Source: Bacteroidales bacterium (GTDB taxonomy: Bacteria > Bacteroidota > Bacteroidia > Bacteroidales > VadinHA17). From it: DNA of 64,000 nucleotides. Positions 36,664 to 44,587 of the stretch are shown here, one piece after another. The stretch spans positions 1,798,001 through 1,862,000 of the forward strand of contig JADJLX010000005.1 in the NCBI GenBank assembly GCA_016709865.1, written 5' to 3'. The notes beneath the pieces are model-generated. The model worked only from the letters and a program-made list of their open reading frames with translations. It was not told the origin of the DNA and did not search any database. The number at the start of each line of letters is the position of its first letter. Position 1 is the stretch's first letter. Position numbers and translations under genes: made by a program.

Positions 36664-37599
36664 TTATAACATGATTTCTACTACCACACCACCTCTCTTG
36701 TGTCCTTTCTCAACATAACGATGAGCTTCTGCAATATCCTCCAATCTATAAACCCTGTCGATAAATGGTTTTAGATATCCGGCTTCAGCAAGCTCCTTGA
36801 TTCTGTTCAGCCGGTTTGAGTCGAGTTGCAATGCCTCATCATCAATTGTCACATATCTGCCATCAGCAGCAAGAGCTCTTTTACAGCTTTCTTTCAGTTT
36901 TGACGTTTTGCTTTTTCCAACGGCATCAAGGATAAAATCGTATTTTGCACCCGGCCTCAGATTATCTTCTTTGGTGTAATCAATTACTTCATTGGCTCCC
37001 AGCGATTTTACCATTTCCAAATTTGTTGTGCTGCATACACAGGTTATTTTAGCTCCCAGATACCTGGCATACTGAATTGCCGTAGTTCCTGTAGTTCCGG
37101 AGGCTCCATAAATCAGTATATTTTGTCCTCGCTGAATGTTTCCTTTTTCCATGGATTGAAATGCAAGAAGTCCCCCATAAGCTGCAACAGTTGCTTCTTC
37201 AAAAGTCAGGTTTGCTGGTTTTAATGCAAGGCACCCATACTTTGATTCTGTTTCTTTCATGCATTTATACTCAGCATAGGCGCCAAGTCCGAATCCGGTA
37301 AGTCCAAATACCTGATCACCTGGTTTAAACTGTTTGATTTTGCTGCCAGCCGATTCTATCTCTCCTGCCAATACTAGCCCGATTATTGGTTTTCTGGGTT
37401 TTGTTATTCCCATCATTATCCGCATCGGGATTCTGAACTTCAGAGGTATTTTAACCCCCCTGATGAAGGTATCACTTGCTGTTACAGCAGTAGCATGTAT
37501 CCTGATAAGAATCTCATCATCTTTCGGGGTTGGTTTTTGAACTTCTCGTAGCTGAAGAACTTCAGGTGGTCCGTATTTTGTGCATACAGCTGCTTTCAT
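36664..37599 (-). CDS. Zinc-free alcohol dehydrogenase / quinone oxidoreductase (copy 1)
   Basis: A 311-residue medium-chain dehydrogenase of the quinone-oxidoreductase group. The NADPH-binding motif is IYGASGTTGTTAIQYA; there are no structural-zinc Cys cluster and no catalytic His/Cys pair. It begins MKAAVCTKYGPPEVLQL and is close to the copy at 39419. Product is likely NADPH-dependent reduction of a quinone or enone. Preceded by an outer-membrane protein gene at 34 bases, the same order as in the second copy. Confidence 0.85.
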   Translation of the reverse strand: MKAAVCTKYGPPEVLQLREVQKPTPKDDEILIRIHATAVTASDTFIRGVKIPLKFRIPMRIMMGITKPRKPIIGLVLAGEIESAGSKIKQFKPGDQVFGLTGFGLGAYAEYKCMKETESKYGCLALKPANLTFEEATVAAYGGLLAFQSMEKGNIQRGQNILIYGASGTTGTTAIQYARYLGAKITCVCSTTNLEMVKSLGANEVIDYTKEDNLRPGAKYDFILDAVGKSKTSKLKESCKRALAADGRYVTIDDEALQLDSNRLNRIKELAEAGYLKPFIDRVYRLEDIAEAHRYVEKGHKRGGVVVEIML

Positions 37600-37633
37600 T
37601 TTGTCAGTATTAATTTTGTGAATTAGAAATTGT

Positions 37634-38293
37634 TTAAAAATTTATCCCGATATATAAATTAGGCTCAAAAAGCATATAATTATTCCATTTGTTTTCTTCT
37701 GCCTGAAAACTTTGAGGAGCATTTGTATCAATTGGCCAATAATTACAATGAACCTGTGGTTCTATATACATTCTGTTTTTAAATAATGGAATATGGTAGC
37801 CTAGATGATAAGTAGTATATAATTTAAATCCATTACCTATCTTTTTATTATTAACGTCAAAATATGTTTTCTTTAAAGGCATAATTTCAATTGCTGCAAA
37901 TAGCCCTTTCCACAGCATACGCTGATAAATGACACCTATACCTTTTTCGTGGAGTTTACCAGGGAAGAAAGTACTTTCTTTCATCTGAACTGCATCTACA
38001 ATTGGTATTCCCATTGGTGCGAATAGCTCCCAGGTGGTCGTTTTTATCCCAATCTTGTCTTTAGGAGTAAGTTTGTATCCCAGATGAATCTCGTAGTGAT
38101 GGGTATTTGTTTTCTCCGGACCAAAATTGGCAAATGAGAGCCACGTAGTGTTAACTGAAAATTTATAAGATGAAGCCTTATCCTTTGCATTGTTTCCGGT
38201 TTCCTGTGAGGAGGATTGACTAAATGCAAGTGTTGAGAATATAGCTATCATTAATGATGTTGATACGATTTTTTTCATTGCTGTTGTTTTCAT
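37634..38293 (-). CDS. Outer-membrane beta-barrel-like protein (copy 1)
   Basis: A 219-residue protein with a signal peptide (KKIVSTSLMIAIFSTLAFSQ). Alternating beta strands (HHYEIHLGYKLTPKDKIGIK, GVIYQRMLWKGLFAAIEI) and a final aromatic residue (LFEPNLYIGINF) suggest a barrel. The ATG at 38293 is used; 38278 is an in-frame option. It has a paralogue at 40489 with shared phrases such as LGYxxTPKDxxxxxxxTW and LLFEPxLxxGxxF. Preceded by operator B. Function unknown. Confidence 0.78.
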   Translation of the reverse strand: MKTTAMKKIVSTSLMIAIFSTLAFSQSSSQETGNNAKDKASSYKFSVNTTWLSFANFGPEKTNTHHYEIHLGYKLTPKDKIGIKTTTWELFAPMGIPIVDAVQMKESTFFPGKLHEKGIGVIYQRMLWKGLFAAIEIMPLKKTYFDVNNKKIGNGFKLYTTYHLGYHIPLFKNRMYIEPQVHCNYWPIDTNAPQSFQAEENKWNNYMLFEPNLYIGINF

Positions 38294-38321
38294 AATATTC
38301 TTAAAAATTGATTAATAACAA

Positions 38322-38390
38322 CAAAGAAAATAATACAACATGCTCAATCAAAGGAATATGTGATTAGTGGTCAGATTAGGTGATGAGTGG
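38322..38390 (-). promoter_or_regulatory. LytTR-type operator and promoter B
   Basis: Minus-strand half-sites CCACTCATCA and CCACTAATCA (plus-strand 38361-38390) are offset by 20 bases. TTTG at -33 and TTTCTTTG at -7, ending at 38322, are at the same distances as in the other copies. The start codon of the outer-membrane protein gene is at 38293. Confidence 0.82.
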
Positions 38391-38399
38391 TTAGAGTGG

Positions 38400-38480
38400 C
38401 GAAGACATTGTTAAACCGCTGCGCGGTAAAAACTAACCTATTGGATTCATTTTCTACAATGCCATATCGGCTACGGCGAA
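38400..38480. repeat. Short intergenic repeat with ACCGCTGCGCGGT hairpin
   Basis: After operator B the gap holds ACCGCTGCGCGGT (38414-38426), a 5-bp-stem hairpin followed by AAAAA, and a 'gccatatcggctacggcg' stretch. These phrases look like non-coding interspersed repeats. No gene is seen. It lies between the stop of the SDR gene (minus strand) and operator B, so it could act as a weak terminator. Confidence 0.4.
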
Positions 38481-38509
38481 TAGAAATGTGTAGAGGTTAA
38501 AGAATTAAG

Positions 38510-39418
38510 TCAGGAATTTTGAAGCCTATTGGCGATTTGAGTAGTGTTTTCATCTCCACATAATTCCAGACTTATTTTCCAGAGTCTAGACTGCATTTCA
38601 TTATCAAATACTATTTTATCTTCAACCAGTTCAACAAAATTATTCTTCTTCCATGTGATAAATTTTCCTGATCTTTTCAGGCTTTCTTCCTGGTTTTCTG
38701 TGAATAACGGAGCCATTATCTTTCCGCATTCTTCTATTGTGATAAATGTCCCGAAAAACTTCATTACAGTCGCCATGGTTTTCATTAAAACCGGGATAAT
38801 ATTTATCTGATTGCTCCAAACAGTTTTGGCTATTTCAAAGCCGATAAAGGATACTTTTGATCCCTCTGTTTTTCTGTAAAGATCATTTAATTTAACCAGG
38901 AACATTCTTTTGGCAAGCATTGCCTGATGGATCCCGTTTTCGAAACCCCAGTTTCTTTTCATTTGTATGTCGTCCCAGAATATTTTGCCGCCCCTGGTAA
39001 CATTGAATATTACCCTTCCGCCATTCTCAGAGTTTTCAAGGAGACTCAATAAATTTAAAGTCAGCATAAACTGAGATAAGTAATTTACCTGGAAATGAGG
39101 ATCCATTCCATCTTCAGTCTCTACACGTTTCGGAGCATAACCTAAACCGGCATTTATGAAAATACAATCGAGAAACTTATGTTTACTCTGAATCTCATCT
39201 ATTGCAGTTCTTACATCAGTCAGTCTGGTCAGGTCGCACAGGATGATTGTTGTTTTTTTATTCCTGGTATCGGTTTCAACTTCTTTAATTGTCGCTTCCC
39301 CGAGCTCCCTGGATCTGCACAAAATTATTATTTCATGAATCTGATTATCCAGGCCAGCCAATACCTTAGCCACTCCTTTTCCCATTCCGTTTGTGCCGCC
39401 GGTTACCAGTATTTTCAT
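38510..39418 (-). CDS. Short-chain dehydrogenase/reductase
   Basis: A 302-residue SDR with the cofactor motif VTGGTNGMGKGVA, the NADP-binding CDLTRL, and NAGLGYA. The usual active-site Ser-Tyr-Lys is altered: after NVTRGGKIF the expected YxxxK reads HQAMLAKRMF, so the catalytic Tyr is not apparent. It may be a light-dependent-protochlorophyllide-reductase-like SDR by length, or have lost activity. It abuts the dehydrogenase copy 2 (stop 39419, start 39418). Confidence 0.8.
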   Translation of the reverse strand: MKILVTGGTNGMGKGVAKVLAGLDNQIHEIIILCRSRELGEATIKEVETDTRNKKTTIILCDLTRLTDVRTAIDEIQSKHKFLDCIFINAGLGYAPKRVETEDGMDPHFQVNYLSQFMLTLNLLSLLENSENGGRVIFNVTRGGKIFWDDIQMKRNWGFENGIHQAMLAKRMFLVKLNDLYRKTEGSKVSFIGFEIAKTVWSNQINIIPVLMKTMATVMKFFGTFITIEECGKIMAPLFTENQEESLKRSGKFITWKKNNFVELVEDKIVFDNEMQSRLWKISLELCGDENTTQIANRLQNS

Positions 39419-40408
39419 TTATAATTCGTTATTAAATATACTTATAACTACATTCCCTTTTTTATGACCCTGCTCAACATACTCAAATGCCTCTGCTGTC
39501 TTTTCCAATGGATATACTTTGTCAATAACCGGTACTAATTTCCCTGATTCAATCAGCTCAACAAAATAATTCAGATTAGCAGCACGCTCTGTTGATACAC
39601 CTCCCTTAATTTTCTTACCGCCTGATATTGATGTCCACAATACTTTCAGGAAATCCTTGACTTCCATCATGTTTTCAAGATAGATTCCATCGGGTTTTAA
39701 TAACCCCTTGCATTGAGCAAAAGTAGACTTGCCTACTACCCCAAAAACAAAATCATATCTCTCATCACTTTTTGTAAAATCCTCCCTGGTATAATCTATT
39801 ACCTTATCTGCTCCTAAGGATTTCACCAGAGCTGCATTCGTGCCACTACAGACACCTGTAACCACTGCTCCATAGTACTTTGCAAGCTGAACTGCATAAG
39901 TACCTATCGCTCCGGAAGCTCCATGGATAAGGATTGTCTGTCCCGGCTGAATCTTTGCCAAATCTCTGATATAGAACAATGCAGTATTTCCTGCTAAAGA
40001 AATGGCGGCAGCTTTCTCCCAGCTCAAATCAGCTGGCTTTATAGCCAGTGCTCCGTTTTCAGGAACACAGACATATTCTGCATGACCACCAAATTTGGTT
40101 CCCGGTGATCCAAAAACATGCTCTCCGACCTTAAACAGTTTTACATCTTTCCCGATGGCTTCAATTTCTCCTGCCAAGTCAATCCCCAGTATTTTAATTC
40201 TTGGCTCTTTGAAACCAAACATCAACCGTGCAAAAAACATAAACGATTTTGGCACGAATGTTAAGTTACGGGCATTGCAATCTGTAGTTGTTACTGTTGT
40301 CGCATGTATTTTTATTAATACATCGCTATTTCCCGGGACCGGTTTTTCAACTTCTTTAAGCTGAAGCTCATCCGGTGATCCATACTTTGAGTGAACTATT
40401 GCCTTCAT
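39419..40408 (-). CDS. Zinc-free alcohol dehydrogenase / quinone oxidoreductase (copy 2)
   Basis: A 329-residue medium-chain dehydrogenase. The ATG at 40408 is chosen because its N-terminus aligns with copy 1 (MKAIVHSKYGSPDELQL). NADPH motif IHGASGAIGTYAVQLA; no zinc ligands. It shares phrases such as VxKSxKxxxxQC-like and CSxTNxxxVKSLGAxxVIDYTxED with copy 1. Preceded by a second copy of the outer-membrane protein gene, so the pair is duplicated. Confidence 0.85.
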   Translation of the reverse strand: MKAIVHSKYGSPDELQLKEVEKPVPGNSDVLIKIHATTVTTTDCNARNLTFVPKSFMFFARLMFGFKEPRIKILGIDLAGEIEAIGKDVKLFKVGEHVFGSPGTKFGGHAEYVCVPENGALAIKPADLSWEKAAAISLAGNTALFYIRDLAKIQPGQTILIHGASGAIGTYAVQLAKYYGAVVTGVCSGTNAALVKSLGADKVIDYTREDFTKSDERYDFVFGVVGKSTFAQCKGLLKPDGIYLENMMEVKDFLKVLWTSISGGKKIKGGVSTERAANLNYFVELIESGKLVPVIDKVYPLEKTAEAFEYVEQGHKKGNVVISIFNNEL

Positions 40409-40488
40409 CTTTTCCATTTTATTATAATACTGTTAATCAATCCTAAATTTATCAAAATTGTATTTTGTCGAGCTATGGTATGAGATTT

Positions 40489-41109
40489 TTAAAATTTAAA
40501 TCCAAAGTGTAGACCCGGCTCAAACAACAGGTACCTTGGCCATTTATCTTCTACTATCTCAAATGACTCCGGAACATTTGTGTTAACGGGCCAGTGTGTC
40601 ATAGCCACTGAAGGCTCAATAAAAAACCGGTCTTTGAAGAATTGGAACTGGTAACCCAAACGATAGGTCATAAACAACTGATAACCATTTTGAATGTGTC
40701 TCTTATCTTCATCCATATACTTTTGTAACATATTGCCTGCATCAATGGATGTATAAGCTCCTTTCCACCAAAATCTTTGATAAACTAACCCAATGCCATA
40801 AGCCTTTACATATCCGGGATAATTTTCTCCCGGAGCCTGAAACGACTCCCCATAGGGTATCCCTAATGGCCAGCCGTATCTCCATGTTTTAAATTCTACA
40901 GAAACAACATCTTTCGGAGTTATGTGATAACCAAAGTGCAACTGAATTAATTCAGGTGGATTGGGATCGTCAGGGATAAAATTTCCCAGCAACCAAAATG
41001 TACTTCCAATAAAAAACTTTCGGGAGGTTGAGTCCTGTTCTGTTTTTTGACTGTAAGCAAGTGAAGTACACATTGCTAATATCAACGAGGCCAAAGTAAT
41101 TTTTTTCAT
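40489..41109 (-). CDS. Outer-membrane beta-barrel-like protein (copy 2)
   Basis: A 206-residue protein with a signal peptide (KKITLASLILAMCTSLAYSQ) and the same barrel pattern as the copy at 37634, including HFGYHITPKDVVSVEFKTW, GIGLVYQRFWWKGAYTSIDA and the aromatic end LFEPGLHFGFKF. It is 142 bases downstream of the membrane protein gene that carries operator C. Function unknown. Confidence 0.78.
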   Translation of the reverse strand: MKKITLASLILAMCTSLAYSQKTEQDSTSRKFFIGSTFWLLGNFIPDDPNPPELIQLHFGYHITPKDVVSVEFKTWRYGWPLGIPYGESFQAPGENYPGYVKAYGIGLVYQRFWWKGAYTSIDAGNMLQKYMDEDKRHIQNGYQLFMTYRLGYQFQFFKDRFFIEPSVAMTHWPVNTNVPESFEIVEDKWPRYLLFEPGLHFGFKF

Positions 41110-41251
41110 TTTAAAGAGTTTTTGATTTAATTAAGTTTAATCCATCTGATAATATTGAGCCTGATTGTTTCGAATTCGCTGATAACTGTCTTACTTATAC
41201 AGTTTTTATCCTTTCTGAAAATAAAAGCCCGGATGGAAAGGATTCCAATTA

Positions 41252-41968
41252 TTATCCACATGATAATTTACATTTGAAGTTTTTGTCGCTTTTTGTATCG
41301 TATATAGGGCAAGCCGTAGATGAGCATTTCATTCTGCCCTGAAGGATTCTTACACCCCATGGAATGTAACCGGCACACATTAATAATGCACCAGTTGCAC
41401 TTACTAATTCTATATCAGGATTATTGAGTAACAGGAGCCCGGTAACCAGGCAAACTGTCTGCCATCTGCTGATAAACCTTTCTTTATACAGACCAAGTGC
41501 CTGTATTGCAGCACCTACAGGTAATAATGGCAGTAACCATACCACCCAGAGAAGTCCTTCCTTGTTTACAATAACACGAAGAAAAGGGACAAACTCCTGA
41601 AACTGATCCTCAGGTAAAGTGTCGAAGGCTGACAGCACCAGACATAAAGCTCCTTTATCAACGGCCAGAATGAAAGCTCCGAATAAACCTATTATACCTC
41701 CCCAAAAACCTAATCGTTTGCCTTCTCCCTGCAATACATTCATTATACTGATAAGAGATATCATTATTACCGGTACGGCAAACATTACAATTAAGTGCCC
41801 TATATGGAATACCGGATGATTATGAAACCTGCCAACCAGTTGTTCCACAGTCTGAAGCGCCTCAAGTTTTAAGATATTAGGGTGCATTAAAAAGCCAACA
41901 AGCAGCATCACCGGGAATGCAATAACTGAGACTCCAAATCCTATCTTTTTTATTGATTCTGTTTTCAT
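41252..41968 (-). CDS. Hypothetical polytopic membrane protein
   Basis: A 238-residue protein with about six hydrophobic helices (starting SVIAFPVMLLVGFLMH) and a polar, Cys-containing tail (CSSTACPIYD, CKLSC). Two HxxH-like patterns (FHNHPVFHIGH) are seen near residue 46. No family recognised with confidence. It leads the operon behind operator C. Confidence 0.65.
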   Translation of the reverse strand: MKTESIKKIGFGVSVIAFPVMLLVGFLMHPNILKLEALQTVEQLVGRFHNHPVFHIGHLIVMFAVPVIMISLISIMNVLQGEGKRLGFWGGIIGLFGAFILAVDKGALCLVLSAFDTLPEDQFQEFVPFLRVIVNKEGLLWVVWLLPLLPVGAAIQALGLYKERFISRWQTVCLVTGLLLLNNPDIELVSATGALLMCAGYIPWGVRILQGRMKCSSTACPIYDTKSDKNFKCKLSCG

Positions 41969-42009
41969 AATAGTTTTATTTTATTAGTAATAAGTAATAA
42001 ATATTACTA

Positions 42010-42078
42010 CAAAGAAACTATTACAACTAGCTCATTCAAAAGGAAATATGATAAGCGGTTTTAAAAAAGGATAAGTGG
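42010..42078 (-). promoter_or_regulatory. LytTR-type operator and promoter C
   Basis: Minus-strand half-sites CCACTTATCC and CCGCTTATCA (plus-strand 42049-42078) are offset by 20 bases, with -33 TTTG and -7 TTTCTTTG (ending at 42010) at the shared distances. The ATG of the membrane protein gene is at 41968. Confidence 0.8.
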
Positions 42079-42154
42079 TAATTCCGGATTAAAAGACCAG
42101 GATTTTTAAGCTTTATCATTCAATCGGATGAAAAACTGAAATAGTATTGTTGCT

Positions 42155-44530
42155 TTACTCGTTTCTTAAGGCTTCCACCGGGTTTCTTGTTGCTGCCTTC
42201 CAACTCTGCAAGCTTACTGTGCAAATAACTATAACTAATGCTATTAAGCCTGCCAGCAGGAAAATCCAGATATTTATCTCAGTTCTGTATGAAAAGTTTT
42301 GCAGCCATTCTTTCATTGCATATAAAGCAACCGGACAGGCAATTATAAAAGCAACTAATACCGGGATAATAACACTTTTATTTAATAATACTACGATCTC
42401 AAGTGCTCTGGCTCCATTAACTTTTCTTATTCCGATTTCTTTGATCCGCTGTTCTATTGAGAATGAGACCAATCCGAACAATCCAAGACAGGCAATAAAA
42501 ATTGCCAGAATTGAGAAATATGCGATTAATAAATTGAATTTTTTTTCTGAATTATATAATGAGTCATATTCGTCATCAAGAAAATGATATTCAAAGGGAA
42601 TGTCAGGAGAGAATTCATCCCAGGTCTTTTTTATATACTCAATACTCTTATCCTTATTTATTGCGTCTATCCTGAGATTAATGGCTCCATTCCATGGTGC
42701 AACCCATAATGCAGATGGAGGTATCTTCTGATGAAATGACGATGCATGAAAATCTTTCATTACCCCGATGATAACAACTTTGTGTCCAAACATTTCCAAT
42801 TCAGTTCCGATTGGCTGAGTTAATTCAAATTCTTTTACAGCCGTTTCGTTTATTATCATTGCCCCATATTCATCAGTTCTGATATCCCATGAAAAATCTC
42901 TCCCTTCAATTATCTTCAATCCTAAAGTTTGCACAAAATCCTGGTCAACGGTCATTGTATAGAAGCTCCGTTCCTTATCATTAATTACACAACTATTTGT
43001 CATTGGAAAATTTTGAGCCAGCGATGTGTTCGAGGAAGCTATTTTAAAAATATTTGGATTTTGTAATAGCTTTTGTTTAAACGCGTCATAATTCTTATAA
43101 ACTTTTGATCGGGCACTGGTATAAATAATATTTTCCTTGTCGAATCCGACATCTTTAGTTCTTAAATATCTTACCTGCTTTGTAATAATAATTGTACATA
43201 TTATAAGAGCAATCGAAATGACAAACTGAAATACCATTAAGAACCTTTTAAAAAATTTTCCTTTGTTTCCTGATGTGGTTTCTTTTTTTAATGTTCTTAA
43301 CGGGTTGAAGGATGAAAGCATTATAGCAGGGTATAATCCTGCTGTCAATCCAATTATCAAAGATCCGGATAGTAGTATTGCACTGATATAAAAATAGTCT
43401 TCCTGTCCGAATGATACTTTCCATCCAGATATTTTTTCAAACACAGGGCTTACCATTCCAACAATAAAAAGAGCCAGAAAGGTCGAAAGAAAGGATAATG
43501 CAACTGACTCGAAAAGCAATTGAAATACTAAATCTTTCCTTCCTGATCCGTAAACCTTCTTTATGCCAATTTCTATTGATCTGGATGATGACTTAGCTAT
43601 GGAAAGATTAATAAAATTTACAATTGCTATGGTTATAACAATAACACCAATCACAAGTATCAAGAAGATGAACTGGCGTTTGCTGTTCCCGAAAAAAGGG
43701 ACATCTCTTAATGGAATAAATTTCAGGTAATTTCCTATCTCAGCAACGTCAAAGGCTTCTGTAATAAGTAGTTTATCCTTTGCAATTTCAAGCCATGAAG
43801 GAATTACCTTTAATTTGAAATCATTGATTTTTGTATTTTTATTTAACTTGATGTATGTTGGATATCCCCAGTTCCCCCAATCTTCTTCCAGTTTTGGGGA
43901 ACTAGAATATCTTGTGGCAAATGAAATTATTCCATTACATTTAATAGAAGAATTAGCCGGTGGGTCTTCTATTAAGGCTGTGATTATCAGATCAAGTTTT
44001 ATAGCTCTGGTCTTACTAAAGAATTTTATAGTTTTTCCCATCGGGTTTTCTGTTCCAAAAATCTTTTCAGAAACGCTCTTTGTAAGCACAATACTGTTTG
44101 GATCTGCCAGCGCCTTCTTTTTATCTCCCAGTAATAAATTGAAGCTAAACATGTCAAAAAATGTACTGTCAGCATAAATTATATCTGTAACATCTATGCT
44201 TTTTTGTTGATTTTCTTCTGAATATTTCAGGATAGTGGCTGCCCCTCCACCAAACTCTTTATCCAATCTGACTATGTTTTCAATTTCGGGATATTTGTTT
44301 TGCAGCCATGCTGCAATCGGAGCACAGATATTAAATTCATCGCCTATATTGATTTCATAAATGCTCTCACGATTATTATGAAATCTATCATAACTAAGTT
44401 CGTTAAAGACATATATACCAGTTAGCATAAAAGTGGCAATCCCTGTTGCAAGACCAGCGATATTAATAAAAGATGAAAGTCTGTTCCTTTTAATATTACG
44501 CCATACGATAATTAGGTATTTCCAATTCAT
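42155..44530 (-). CDS. FtsX/MacB-type ABC permease, fused (copy 1 of 4)
   Basis: A 791-residue permease built as two MacB-like halves. Each has a helix, a large periplasmic domain and three helices. The start is NWKYLIIVWRNIKRNRLSSF; the first FtsX core follows at about residues 280-400 and the second at about 670-790, ending with AATRNPVEALRNE. The cytoplasmic coupling motif EIGIRKVNGA (about 690) is present. It needs an ATPase for transport or mechanotransmission, and none is encoded nearby. It is the last of four tandem paralogues. Confidence 0.88.
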   Translation of the reverse strand: MNWKYLIIVWRNIKRNRLSSFINIAGLATGIATFMLTGIYVFNELSYDRFHNNRESIYEINIGDEFNICAPIAAWLQNKYPEIENIVRLDKEFGGGAATILKYSEENQQKSIDVTDIIYADSTFFDMFSFNLLLGDKKKALADPNSIVLTKSVSEKIFGTENPMGKTIKFFSKTRAIKLDLIITALIEDPPANSSIKCNGIISFATRYSSSPKLEEDWGNWGYPTYIKLNKNTKINDFKLKVIPSWLEIAKDKLLITEAFDVAEIGNYLKFIPLRDVPFFGNSKRQFIFLILVIGVIVITIAIVNFINLSIAKSSSRSIEIGIKKVYGSGRKDLVFQLLFESVALSFLSTFLALFIVGMVSPVFEKISGWKVSFGQEDYFYISAILLSGSLIIGLTAGLYPAIMLSSFNPLRTLKKETTSGNKGKFFKRFLMVFQFVISIALIICTIIITKQVRYLRTKDVGFDKENIIYTSARSKVYKNYDAFKQKLLQNPNIFKIASSNTSLAQNFPMTNSCVINDKERSFYTMTVDQDFVQTLGLKIIEGRDFSWDIRTDEYGAMIINETAVKEFELTQPIGTELEMFGHKVVIIGVMKDFHASSFHQKIPPSALWVAPWNGAINLRIDAINKDKSIEYIKKTWDEFSPDIPFEYHFLDDEYDSLYNSEKKFNLLIAYFSILAIFIACLGLFGLVSFSIEQRIKEIGIRKVNGARALEIVVLLNKSVIIPVLVAFIIACPVALYAMKEWLQNFSYRTEINIWIFLLAGLIALVIVICTVSLQSWKAATRNPVEALRNE

Positions 44531-44587
44531 TCGCCAGAGATTTAATTATCTTATAACAATGTGTTCAACATTAATAAGTTCTAACAT

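Noticed and set aside
41110..41251. A sixth LytTR-type operator upstream of barrel copy 2
   Set aside because: No pair of half-sites with the 20-base offset is present; this gene more likely depends on operator C.
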